From NCBI GenBank assembly GCA_021202075.1, contig JAJQDT010000060.1, positions 115,360 to 179,359 on the forward strand: a stretch of 64,000 nucleotides of DNA, read 5' to 3'. How positions within the stretch are numbered: the first letter of the stretch is position 1; each line of letters starts with the position of its first letter. The position numbers and the translations under genes are program-made. Under the pieces are notes generated by a model that worked only from the letters and a program-made list of their open reading frames with translations, was not told where the DNA came from and ran no database searches. Origin of the DNA: Lachnospiraceae bacterium. GTDB lineage: Bacteria > Bacillota > Clostridia > Lachnospirales > Lachnospiraceae. This document shows positions 34,397 to 42,535 of the stretch, one piece after another.

Positions 34397-35833
34397 TTAT
34401 ACGGTTGCATGTTTTCTGGACGGTCCGTCCTCTCTTTTCGTAAACAGCATCTCAAAAGCGCCGATGACATATTTTCTGGTGTCCTCAGCCTCGATGATAT
34501 TGTCCACATATCCTCTCTTTGCCGCGGCAAGCGCGCTTGACTGCAGCGACGCATACTCCGCCGCCTTCTCATTGATGACCTTGCCATCCTCTCCCGCATA
34601 CATAATCTTAGAAGCGAGCTGCGCGTCCATCATACCGATCTGCGCATCCTTCCACGCAAACGTCATATCCGCGCCGATGGCCTTGCTGTTCATCACGACA
34701 TATGCACTGCCGAATGCCTTGCCGATGATCACGTTCACCTTCGGCACCGTCGCGCCCGCAAACGCAGCTGTCAGCTTCGCCGCCGCCTTCGCCATCTTCT
34801 TCTCTGAGCACTTGCATGCCTTAAAGCCGGTCGCGTTCGTCAGGGTCAGCACCGGGATCTCGAATGCGTCGCAGAAGGAAACGAACTCCGCCGCCTTCTG
34901 GGCTCCGCGCGCGCTGATCACGCTGTCAAAGGATTCCTTCAGTTCGCCCTCCTCATCATAGACCTCGGAGCGGTTCGCAACCGCGCCGACCGTCGTGCCG
35001 TTCAGGCGCAGGAAGCCGGTCACCATATCCGGAGCGTAAGCCTCTTTTAATTCTACAAAAAGATTGTCATCCGCGATATTAGAAAGCAGGATGGACGTAT
35101 CCCCCGCCGCATTCGCCAGATCCGCACAGGCCCGGTTCAGCTCGTCCGTGCAGTCCTCATAGGAAAGGTCATCCTCATTGTTTGCCGGAAGCATACATAC
35201 CAGTGCGCGGATGTTGCCGAGAATCTCGTCCTCGCTGCCAACAAAATCAACCAGCCCGGTCTCTTCGCTCTGGAATTTTGCGGAAGATGTGTCACACTTC
35301 TCCTTCGTGTTGCCCGGAAGTGCGTTCGGTGAGTTCACGAACAGTTCTGCCTTCTCACCCTCCATAAATGTGAAATCCGTCAGTCCCGGAATCAGGGCAA
35401 GTCCGCCGCCGCATCTGCCGAACACAGCTGTAATCTGCGGAATCACGCCGGATGCCTGCGCCTGTTTCTGATAGATCTCGCCAAACGCGTTCAATGCGTC
35501 TGTCGCCTCCTGAAGGCGAAGTCCCGCGGAATCCAGAAGTCCGATCACCGGAGCTCCCATCTTCATTGCCAGGTCATACAGACCCGCAATCTTCTTCGCG
35601 TGCATCTCGCCAATTGATCCGCCCAGGACGGACGCATCCTGACTGTATACGTACACCAGATGCCCGTCAATCACACCGTAGCCAGTGATCACGCCATCCC
35701 CGGGTGTCTCTGTCTGCGGCAGGTTGAAGTCCGTGCTTCTGGCTGTTACGTACCCGCCAATTTCTACAAAACTGTTGTCGTCAAGCAAAGAAGCAATCCG
35801 CTTGCCCGCCAGGTTTTGCTCTGTAATACTCAT
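34397..35833 (-). CDS. Carboxyltransferase, methylmalonyl-CoA decarboxylase alpha / transcarboxylase 12S-like
   Basis: 478 residues with the two crotonase-like halves of the carboxyl_trans family (VYSQDASVLGGSIGEMHAKK and IGLLDSAGLRL in the first, TNATGFKACKCSEKK and GKAFGSAYVVMNSKAIGAD in the second). It transfers CO2 between a CoA thioester and biotin, as in methylmalonyl-CoA or glutaconyl-CoA decarboxylase. First gene of the five-gene operon. Start MSITEQNLAG lies seven bases after GGAGGG; ATG three bases earlier is also possible. Confidence 0.88.
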   Translation of the reverse strand: MSITEQNLAGKRIASLLDDNSFVEIGGYVTARSTDFNLPQTETPGDGVITGYGVIDGHLVYVYSQDASVLGGSIGEMHAKKIAGLYDLAMKMGAPVIGLLDSAGLRLQEATDALNAFGEIYQKQAQASGVIPQITAVFGRCGGGLALIPGLTDFTFMEGEKAELFVNSPNALPGNTKEKCDTSSAKFQSEETGLVDFVGSEDEILGNIRALVCMLPANNEDDLSYEDCTDELNRACADLANAAGDTSILLSNIADDNLFVELKEAYAPDMVTGFLRLNGTTVGAVANRSEVYDEEGELKESFDSVISARGAQKAAEFVSFCDAFEIPVLTLTNATGFKACKCSEKKMAKAAAKLTAAFAGATVPKVNVIIGKAFGSAYVVMNSKAIGADMTFAWKDAQIGMMDAQLASKIMYAGEDGKVINEKAAEYASLQSSALAAAKRGYVDNIIEAEDTRKYVIGAFEMLFTKREDGPSRKHATV

Positions 35834-35980
35834 CATTTGGCCCTCCATTTCCTGTCCAATAGTATCAGGAGCGGCTTTATGCCGTTCCCCCGCACGCCAG
35901 TCCGCAGATGCCAGAGAATTTCCCCGCGGAAATCGCGCGCATGAAAAAGATAGTATCCGTTCCCCAAATACACAGAAACT

Positions 35981-36009
35981 ATATTAACGTGTTTCGCCAA
36001 AAATTGCAA
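35981..36009 (-). promoter_or_regulatory. Promoter of the sodium-pump decarboxylase operon
   Basis: Minus strand TTGCAA (36004-36009), 17 bases, TAATAT (35981-35986). The leader would be about 140 bases. The gap 35834-36170 holds this promoter and a partial family 2 repeat (36105-36147), and no gene. Confidence 0.75.
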
Positions 36010-36104
36010 GGGTTTTGTCACACAAAGACACGCGGATTTTAATTTGAATGAATTACAGATATCCGGGGCTCCGTATTTTGCCGGTATGGGGAACGTGAAG
36101 GTTA

Positions 36105-36147
36105 CTAAGGAACTGTTACGAAATAACTTATGCATCTTGCACATATT
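36105..36147 (+). repeat. Intergenic repeat, family 2 (left end only)
   Basis: AAGGAACTGTTACGAAATAA then CTTATGCATCTTGCACATA; matches the left ends of the copies at 13005 and 15477. Confidence 0.65.
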
Positions 36148-36170
36148 ATTTGCAGCAGTTCCTGATTTCC

Positions 36171-37250
36171 TCAGGAGACAATAACCCCTCCGCCCGCGAC
36201 ATATTCCCCGTCATAAAACACAACGGCCTGTCCGGGTGTAACCGCGCGGACGGGCCCGTCAAACAGAACCTCCGCCTGATCGGACGAAATGCGGCGAACC
36301 ACTGCCGACGCCCCGGCGTGGTTGTAGCGGATCTTAGCCGTCACACGCAGCTCGTCCGGAATATCCGAAACGCTCATAAAATTCAGATGGTCACAAATCA
36401 GATGATCCATATACACATCCTCCGCCTCCCCTATCACGACCTCATTGGTCTCCGGGCGGATTTCCGTCACAAACACCGGACGTCCCAATGCCAGGTTCAG
36501 CCCCTTGCGCTGCCCGATGGTATAGTGCGTGATGCCCCGGTGCGTTCCAAGGATTTTCCCATCCGCAGTCACAAAATTGCCGGGCGGCGGGATCTGTTCG
36601 CTGTTCTTTTCTATAAAAGCGGCATAATCCCCGTCCGGCACGAAGCAGATTTCCTGACTGTCCGGTTTATGCGCGACCGGCAGGCCGATTTGCTCCGCCA
36701 GGGCGCGTATCTGCGGTTTCTCGTATTCGCCGACCGGCATCAAAGTGTGCGAAAGCTGCTCCTGCGTCAGATTATAGAGCGCGTAGGTCTGATCCTTCGC
36801 GGCTGTCACCGACCGGCGGATCGCGTAGCGCCCGTTCGGCAGCTGCTCCACACGCGCGTAATGGCCGGTCGCAATACAGTCCGCTCCAATCTGCAGGCTC
36901 CGGGCAAGCAGAGATTCCCATTTCACATAGCGATTGCAGGCGATGCAGGGGTTCGGCGTGCGCCCGGCCAGATATTCCTCCATAAAATAATCGATCACCT
37001 TTTTGCGGAACTCCTCGCGGAAATTCATCACATAATGCGGGATTCCCAGCTTCTGCGCCACGCGGGCCGCATCCGCCGCCGCGCCAAGGCCGCAGCAGCC
37101 GCCGTTCGCGCTCATCTCTTCCTCGGATTCCTTCTGCCAGATCTGCATAGTCACGCCGATCACATCGCACCCCGCCTCCTTCAAAAGATAAGCGGCGACC
37201 GAAGAGTCCACGCCGCCAGACATCCCGACGACTACTTTTTTCTTATCCAT
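36171..37250 (-). CDS. mnmA: tRNA-specific 2-thiouridylase
   Basis: 359 residues. Makes 2-thiouridine at wobble position 34 of Lys, Glu and Gln tRNAs. The PP-loop [15 protein letters not shown] activates the tRNA with ATP; catalytic cysteines lie in [14 protein letters not shown] and [18 protein letters not shown] and the C-terminal beta barrel are complete. Sulfur comes from a cysteine desulfurase, and such a gene lies just upstream in the same direction. GGGAGA precedes the ATG and a family 1 repeat fills the leader. Confidence 0.96.
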   Translation of the reverse strand: MDKKKVVVGMSGGVDSSVAAYLLKEAGCDVIGVTMQIWQKESEEEMSANGGCCGLGAAADAARVAQKLGIPHYVMNFREEFRKKVIDYFMEEYLAGRTPNPCIACNRYVKWESLLARSLQIGADCIATGHYARVEQLPNGRYAIRRSVTAAKDQTYALYNLTQEQLSHTLMPVGEYEKPQIRALAEQIGLPVAHKPDSQEICFVPDGDYAAFIEKNSEQIPPPGNFVTADGKILGTHRGITHYTIGQRKGLNLALGRPVFVTEIRPETNEVVIGEAEDVYMDHLICDHLNFMSVSDIPDELRVTAKIRYNHAGASAVVRRISSDQAEVLFDGPVRAVTPGQAVVFYDGEYVAGGGVIVS

Positions 37251-37276
37251 ATTGATACCATTCTCCCTGTGTACTT

Positions 37277-37355
37277 GTCCTGCATCGTTCTCTGATGCAG
37301 GACGCAGGCCACGCCCTCTCGCTTTTGCGCGATTCCAAATGGCGCGGCGCTCCTG
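37277..37355 (-). repeat. Structured intergenic repeat, family 1, copy D (upstream of mnmA)
   Basis: Minus strand GCGCCGCGCCATTTGGAATC, a small hairpin, GGGCGTGGCCTGCGTCC and terminal hairpin CTGCATCAGAGAACGATGCAG. It ends 26 bases before the mnmA start. Confidence 0.8.
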
Positions 37356-37394
37356 CTATATGTTGTGTACGGAACTGTTACCATGATTTTCCGA

Positions 37395-37422
37395 AATATA
37401 GTCCTGTATCATTCCGCTGCAA
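37395..37422 (-). promoter_or_regulatory. Possible promoter for mnmA
   Basis: Minus strand TTGCAG (37417-37422), 16 bases, TATATT (37395-37400). It would let mnmA be expressed apart from iscR and the desulfurase. Confidence 0.4.
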
Positions 37423-37504
37423 TCTGCAAGGGAAAACGCAGCCCCAGAGGTTCAGCTTGCCGACAGTATTCTCTGACAGAAAAATGATGCAGCAGAAAAA
37501 TTAT

Positions 37505-38704
37505 TTACATCCGCCGGCAAAAGTCCTCATACTGCTGTGACATGCTCCGCAGGCGTTCTACAATCCTCTTTATCTTCTCTACCGTAATATCAACTTCCTC
37601 CCTGGTTGTCTCTGCGCTTAAGGTCAGACGCAGGGAACCGTGTGCGATGTCATCCGGCAGTCCAAGGGCCAGCAGCACATGGGACGGGTCGAGCGAGCCG
37701 GTCGTGCAGGCGGAGCCGCTGGATGCACAGATGCCCTCCATATCCAGCATAATCAGCAGAGATTCTCCCTCAATAAACTGAAAGCTGAAGTTCGCATTAT
37801 TCGGAAGGCGCTTCGTGCGATGCCCGTTCAGCCGCGTAAAGGGAATTTCCCGCAGAATACGGTCAATCAGATAATCCCGAAGCTTTGTCTCATATGCGCT
37901 GCGCTTCTCCATTGTCCCGAACGCGTCCTTTGCCGCTTTTCCAAAGCCCACAATTCCGGGCACATTTTCCGTGCCCGCCCGACGTTTGCGCTCCTGCGCA
38001 CCCCCGTGAATAAAGGAAGAAATCCGGAGATTGCGCCGGATATACAGAAAGCCAACGCCTTTTGGCCCGTTTAGCTTGTGTGCACTCGCGCTCAGCAGAT
38101 CGATGTGCAGCTCCTCCACGTCGATGGGCAGATGTCCGTAGGCCTGCACCGCGTCCGTATGAAACAGAATGTCATGCTTTCTGGCGATTTCTCCGATCTC
38201 ACGGATGGGCTGGATCGTGCCAACCTCATTATTCGCAAACATGACAGAGATCAGAAACGTCCCCGGACGGATCGCCCGCTCCAGCTCCTCCGGTCTCACC
38301 AAACCGTTTTCATCGACATTTAAATATGTCACCTCAATGCCCTGTTTTTGAAGATATTCACAGGTATGCAGGATTGCGTGGTGCTCGATCCTTGTGGTGA
38401 TGATATGGTTTTTTGCCTGATCATTTTGTCTCACCCCTGTGCAAAAAGCTTCCGCAGTCGCCTTCAGCGCCCAGTTGTCCGACTCTGAGCCTCCCCCGGT
38501 AAAATAAATTTCCTCCGGCCTCGCTCCGAGTGTGGAAGCGATGATCTCACGGCTTTCACTGATCGCCTCTTTGCTCTTTACTCCAATGCTGTATATGCCG
38601 GAAGCGTTGCCGTAATATTCACCAAAATAAGGAAGCATCGCTTCAACGACAGTCGGCGACGTTCGTGTCGTCGCCGCATTATCCAGATATATGAATTTGT
38701 CCAT
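37505..38704 (-). CDS. Cysteine desulfurase (NifS/IscS family)
   Basis: 399 residues. PLP enzyme that takes sulfur from cysteine as an enzyme persulfide. PLP lysine K210 in SASAHKLNGPKG, PLP pocket HTDAVQAYGH, and active-site C333 in SSGSACTTGSLDPSHVLLAL, the long-loop form of group I enzymes. It sits between iscR and mnmA, so it can feed both Fe-S cluster assembly and tRNA thiolation. No iscU scaffold gene is next to it, unlike the usual isc order. GGGAGA precedes the ATG. Confidence 0.95.
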   Translation of the reverse strand: MDKFIYLDNAATTRTSPTVVEAMLPYFGEYYGNASGIYSIGVKSKEAISESREIIASTLGARPEEIYFTGGGSESDNWALKATAEAFCTGVRQNDQAKNHIITTRIEHHAILHTCEYLQKQGIEVTYLNVDENGLVRPEELERAIRPGTFLISVMFANNEVGTIQPIREIGEIARKHDILFHTDAVQAYGHLPIDVEELHIDLLSASAHKLNGPKGVGFLYIRRNLRISSFIHGGAQERKRRAGTENVPGIVGFGKAAKDAFGTMEKRSAYETKLRDYLIDRILREIPFTRLNGHRTKRLPNNANFSFQFIEGESLLIMLDMEGICASSGSACTTGSLDPSHVLLALGLPDDIAHGSLRLTLSAETTREEVDITVEKIKRIVERLRSMSQQYEDFCRRM

Positions 38705-38754
38705 ATGGCTCTCCCTGTCACTTTTCGTTCTGTTGCAGTGCTGTCAGGCATTTG

Positions 38755-39225
38755 TTATCCATTGCAGTGCTTCCCGGCACATTCTTCCGGATGCTCCCGG
38801 CTGTATTCCATGACTTTCCGGCTCTCCTCCACCAGCTGACTGATATAAATCTCATCCATCGCCTGATCGATGCTCTCATTGATCCGCTGCCAGACATACT
38901 TCGTCACGCACAGGTCCGCGCCCTCGCAGCCCTCCTCATCAAACGCGCTGCAGTCGACCGCGCGCATATCACCCTCCAGCGCACGCAGCACATCTCCGGC
39001 TGTGATCTGATCCGCCGGGCGGGTCAGCCGGTATCCGCCCTGCACGCCTCGTGTGCTGGCGACAAGACCAGCCCGCCGCAGCTTCGCGATCAGCTGCTCC
39101 AGGTAGCTCTCCGAAATTTCCTGCCGCTCGGAAATACTGTTGATCGAGACCGCTTCCGTCTCACTGTTCAGTGCCAGATCCACCATTGCGCGCAGACCGT
39201 AGCGCCCTTTTGTTGAAAGCTTCAT
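38755..39225 (-). CDS. iscR: Rrf2 family transcriptional regulator, IscR type
   Basis: 156 residues. A winged helix-turn-helix (MKLSTKGRYGLRAMVDLAL, ISESYLEQLIAKLRRAGLV) is followed by a dimer helix and three cysteines, C92, C100 and C106, at the Fe-S ligand positions of IscR. The cluster state controls DNA binding and so Fe-S gene expression. It heads the operon with the cysteine desulfurase, 50 bases apart. The spacing C-x7-C-x5-C differs slightly from E. coli IscR, so [2Fe-2S] binding is likely but not certain. Confidence 0.9.
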   Translation of the reverse strand: MKLSTKGRYGLRAMVDLALNSETEAVSINSISERQEISESYLEQLIAKLRRAGLVASTRGVQGGYRLTRPADQITAGDVLRALEGDMRAVDCSAFDEEGCEGADLCVTKYVWQRINESIDQAMDEIYISQLVEESRKVMEYSREHPEECAGKHCNG

Positions 39226-39476
39226 ATCTGCCTCCGTATATGAAATCCGTTTCTATCTGTAATCTGTATCGCAGCCCATGAACACAGGCAACGAACGAAG
39301 AGAATCGTAGAACCCCAGTGTCATGAACAGGAACGCAGGCGTTCCATTCCTGACCATTTGTCCTTTGTCTTATTCTATGAAGGAAGCCATCGAATCGTGC
39401 CTTTCCGCTGCGATTCCGAAAGGGGAACTGCATTGAAAGGGAACTGCATCACCTGCTCCGCCCTTTTTCCGTGCAT

Positions 39477-39505
39477 AGTGTATCAGATTTTTTCGTCCTT
39501 GTCAT
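39477..39505 (-). promoter_or_regulatory. Promoter of iscR
   Basis: Minus strand ATGACA (39500-39505), 17 bases, TACACT (39477-39482). The leader is about 245 bases, includes a tandem ATGCAGTTCCC(C)TTTC pair (39418-39449) and a hairpin GGAACGC/GCGTTCC. No gene is visible in 39226-39626. Confidence 0.6.
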
Positions 39506-39626
39506 TAATTCTGCTGCAATTGATTTTATAAGTTTTTTATTCCTTCGATTTTCTTTGCAGACGGAGATACCTGTTCTGCGTCCATGATTTGCTTCGTGGA
39601 TCACGGACGCGCATCACAATGAGTGC

Positions 39627-40523
39627 TCACGGTTCATAAGTTATACGGAAATAGTCAAGATAAGCCTTGAAGCGGTCCTGCGCCGTCAGACAGGTATCTG
39701 TAAGATAGCCCTTCTCCGTTTGCCATTTAGCCAGACCGCGGTAATAAAACATCTTCAGATCATCTTCGATGATAAATGGTACGATATCATTTCTCAGGCA
39801 TTCCTTAAACATAATCAGACGCCCGACACGGCCATTTCCATCCTGAAATGGATGAATGCATTCAAACCTGTAATGGAAATCCAATATCTCCTCAAGAGAC
39901 TTTGATTCAGCCGCATTATATTCAGCAATCAGCTGTTTCATCCTTGCAGGCACGTCCTCCGGCGCCGCGGTTGCCTTTCCTCCGGCTTCGTTTGGAAGCT
40001 TCTTATAGCCGCCGACAGCAAACCAGTCCTTTCTGCTGTCTTTCGTTCCGGTTTTCAGAATCGAATGCAGCTGCTTCATCAGCTTTTCACTGACCGGCAA
40101 ATGAGCCGTGTCTATAATCAGGTCAATGCAGCGAAAGTGATTTACCGTCTCCAGGATGTCATCCACATTGATCACATCGGAATCCGCGCCAATCGTGTTT
40201 GTTTCATAAATATAACGGGTCTGTTCGTGTGTCAGCCGACTTCCTTCCATATGGTTGGAATTATAGGTCAGCTCAATCTGAATCTTATGATAAATTCCGC
40301 CTTTTTCCCTGCTCTGCTTCTCGCTTTTCAAAAGTTCAGACAAGGTTTTTGCTTTTATTTCACAGGTTTTAACCCGTGCAGGCTTCTCCGCAGTTTCGGG
40401 AATATTCCAGGTTTTTCCAGTTAAAAAAGCATCCGGAATCCGTCCCTGTGCGCAATAGTTTCTGACACTCCGCTCCGACAGATTCCACTTTTTTGCCATC
40501 TCGGAAACGCTCAGGTATTTCAT
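39627..40523 (-). CDS. Fic family protein with N-terminal helix-turn-helix (class II)
   Basis: 298 residues. Residues 1-45 (YLSVSEMAKKWNLSERSVRN) look like an excisionase/MerR-type DNA-binding helix-turn-helix. The Fic core HPFQDGNGRVGR (224-235) is complete, so AMP transfer to a target hydroxyl is expected. SNHMEG (89-94) fits the inhibitory S/T-x-x-x-E-G/N helix placed before the Fic core, a class II arrangement with no separate antitoxin. GGGGAGGTG precedes the chosen ATG. A palindrome sits in its promoter, so it may repress itself. Confidence 0.92.
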   Translation of the reverse strand: MKYLSVSEMAKKWNLSERSVRNYCAQGRIPDAFLTGKTWNIPETAEKPARVKTCEIKAKTLSELLKSEKQSREKGGIYHKIQIELTYNSNHMEGSRLTHEQTRYIYETNTIGADSDVINVDDILETVNHFRCIDLIIDTAHLPVSEKLMKQLHSILKTGTKDSRKDWFAVGGYKKLPNEAGGKATAAPEDVPARMKQLIAEYNAAESKSLEEILDFHYRFECIHPFQDGNGRVGRLIMFKECLRNDIVPFIIEDDLKMFYYRGLAKWQTEKGYLTDTCLTAQDRFKAYLDYFRITYEP

Positions 40524-40576
40524 GATAAACACCTCCCCGCACAATATCTTTTCAATGCAGACATTGTTTCCGCATA

Positions 40577-40605
40577 AGTATATCCGATTATCGGCAAAAT
40601 ATCAA
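40577..40605 (-). promoter_or_regulatory. Promoter of the Fic gene with operator in the spacer
   Basis: Minus strand TTGATA (40600-40605), 17 bases, TATACT (40577-40582). The spacer contains the palindrome CCGATAATCGG (40584-40594). A related site CCGATAACGG lies at 40638-40647. This is the classic layout of a repressor-controlled promoter. Confidence 0.75.
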
Positions 40606-40770
40606 TAGAATTCAAAGGACAATCCGTTATATTTTTGCCGTTATCGGAAATTTAAAAATTTCCTCCATCTTACAGCTGCCCGACTGTCATCTGCCCTGAC
40701 ATTGTCCTGTTCTGAAAAGCAGCACTCCCGGCATAGGATTAAACAAATCCCCATGAAAGGCCGCCGCGCC

Positions 40771-42513
40771 ATGAACCAGAAACACTATCTCATCAAAGGA
40801 ACGCTTCTGCTGACCGTCATGGGGCTGCTCGCGCGGTTCGCAGGCTTTTTTTATAAAATATTCCTGTCAAGAACGATTGGCGCCGCCCAGATCGGACTCT
40901 ATCAGCTCGCGATTCCGGTGTACTCGTTCTGCACCGCCCTCTGCGGCGGAGGCGTACAGAGCGCCATCTCAAGATTTGCCGCTGAATGCCGGGCAAAGGA
41001 AGATGCGCGGGGAGCCCGGAGGATCCTGGCCGCAGGTCTTTTTCTTTCTGTCTCTCTCTCCCTGCTGATTCTGACTGTGCTGTACCTTTGCGCGCCGCTG
41101 ATTGCGGAAAAGTTCCTTCTTGAAAAATCATGCGCCATTCTTTTGAGACTCATGACATTCTCGCTGCCATTTCAGATGATGAGCAGCTGCATCTGCGGCT
41201 ATTTTATGGGGGCAAAAAAAATTGTCCCTCCGGCGCTCGCCCAGATTCTGGAACAGCTGGCCCGCATCGCGACCGTCCTGTTTCTCTATACTCTTTCCAT
41301 CAGAAATGGAAGAGAACCGGGCGCTCCTCTGATGGTGTTCGGGCAGATCGCCGGGGAAGCCCTCTCTGCGGTATATTGCTCCGGGTGTATATTCCTTACA
41401 GACAGGAAATGTCTTCGCCCAAAGCAAAGCCATCGAAAAAAAAGCAGGCAGGATTCCTATCAGGGATCCTGCCAGGGTTCTTGCCGGGGATCCTGCCTGG
41501 GAGCTTGCCAGGGATCCTGCTGGGAATGTTTCCGGGAATCCTGGTGCCGATTCTTCCCAACCAGGAACGCAGTTCAGAAAAAAACGGAAACTATGCAGCA
41601 AGTCTGGCGCAGCCTTCTGGTATCTGTGCGCCGCATTCTCACCATGTCCGCCCCGCTCGGGGCAAACCGGATGCTGCTTTGCGTTCTTCAGGCCATGGAG
41701 GCCGCCCTGCTCCCGCTGATGCTCCGGCGTGCCGGAATGACGTCTACCGAAGCGCTCTCTGTGTACGGAACGCTGACAGGAATGGCTCTCCCGATGATCC
41801 TTTTTCCGACCGCTGTCACATCGGCGCTCGGAATGCTCCTTTTACCCGCCGTCTCCGAAGCGCAGGCGCTTCATGAAGATTCCCGGCTCTCCGGCACCGT
41901 AAACGCTTCCTTCCTTGGAGGGCTGCTGATCGGAAGCTTTTGCCTTGGCGTGTTTCTGCTGTTTGGGGAAGCGCTCGGAAGCACCATTTTTCACAGTGAG
42001 CTCGCCGGTATCTATATCCGCAGGCTCGCTCTTATCTGTCCCCTTTTCTATATCAGCGGAACCCTGATGAGCATCCTGCACGGTCTGGGGAAATCCTCCA
42101 TCATTCTCCTCTGGAACCTCCTTGGCTTCGCTCTGCGTTTTCTTTGCATTGTCCTTCTGGTTCCGTCTGAAGGAATGAACGGATACCTGTGCGGGATTCT
42201 GCTCGATCAGTTCCTTCTGACCATCTGCATTCTTTACACTCTGCGCCGATGCGGTGCACTGACCATCACCATTTCCGGCGCCCTCAGGCAAACGCTGCTT
42301 CCGGCTCTTTTCGGCGGCGGGGCAGCATTTGTGTTTCTTTTTTTAGGGGAACATAAAATCCCCGCCCTGGCAAGCCTGCTCGTGGGCGGGGGAATCTACT
42401 GTGCTCTGTTTTTTCTTTGTTCTGTTTTCTGTTCCTTCACGCAGCTTCCATCTGTAATACGGCTGCCCTTCAAAAAGCATACGATAAATCATCACCATGT
42501 AAAATCCGGATAA
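40771..42513 (+). CDS. SpoVB/MurJ-type polysaccharide flippase (MOP superfamily)
   Basis: 580 residues, about 13-14 membrane helices, with LLARFAGFFYKIFLSRTIGA at the N-terminus as in stage V sporulation protein B and related lipid-II/oligosaccharide exporters. Between the two bundles (residues about 225-270) is a hydrophilic loop with a Cys-rich repeat (QGSCQGSCRGSC, then LGACQGSCWECF) encoded by a 12-base minisatellite with CAGGGATCCTGC units. Most family members lack this. Start at MNQKHYLIKG with AAAGG 10 bases upstream. One of two plus-strand genes; divergent from the Fic gene. Confidence 0.85.
   Translation: MNQKHYLIKGTLLLTVMGLLARFAGFFYKIFLSRTIGAAQIGLYQLAIPVYSFCTALCGGGVQSAISRFAAECRAKEDARGARRILAAGLFLSVSLSLLILTVLYLCAPLIAEKFLLEKSCAILLRLMTFSLPFQMMSSCICGYFMGAKKIVPPALAQILEQLARIATVLFLYTLSIRNGREPGAPLMVFGQIAGEALSAVYCSGCIFLTDRKCLRPKQSHRKKSRQDSYQGSCQGSCRGSCLGACQGSCWECFRESWCRFFPTRNAVQKKTETMQQVWRSLLVSVRRILTMSAPLGANRMLLCVLQAMEAALLPLMLRRAGMTSTEALSVYGTLTGMALPMILFPTAVTSALGMLLLPAVSEAQALHEDSRLSGTVNASFLGGLLIGSFCLGVFLLFGEALGSTIFHSELAGIYIRRLALICPLFYISGTLMSILHGLGKSSIILLWNLLGFALRFLCIVLLVPSEGMNGYLCGILLDQFLLTICILYTLRRCGALTITISGALRQTLLPALFGGGAAFVFLFLGEHKIPALASLLVGGGIYCALFFLCSVFCSFTQLPSVIRLPFKKHTINHHHVKSG
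41446..41521 (+). repeat. In-frame minisatellite in the flippase gene
   Basis: About six 12-base units related to CAGGGATCCTGC, encoding QGSC/RGSC/LGAC. The unit is a multiple of three, so copy number can change without a frameshift. Confidence 0.8.
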
Positions 42514-42535
42514 AACACGGTACCGTAAACAGGAA

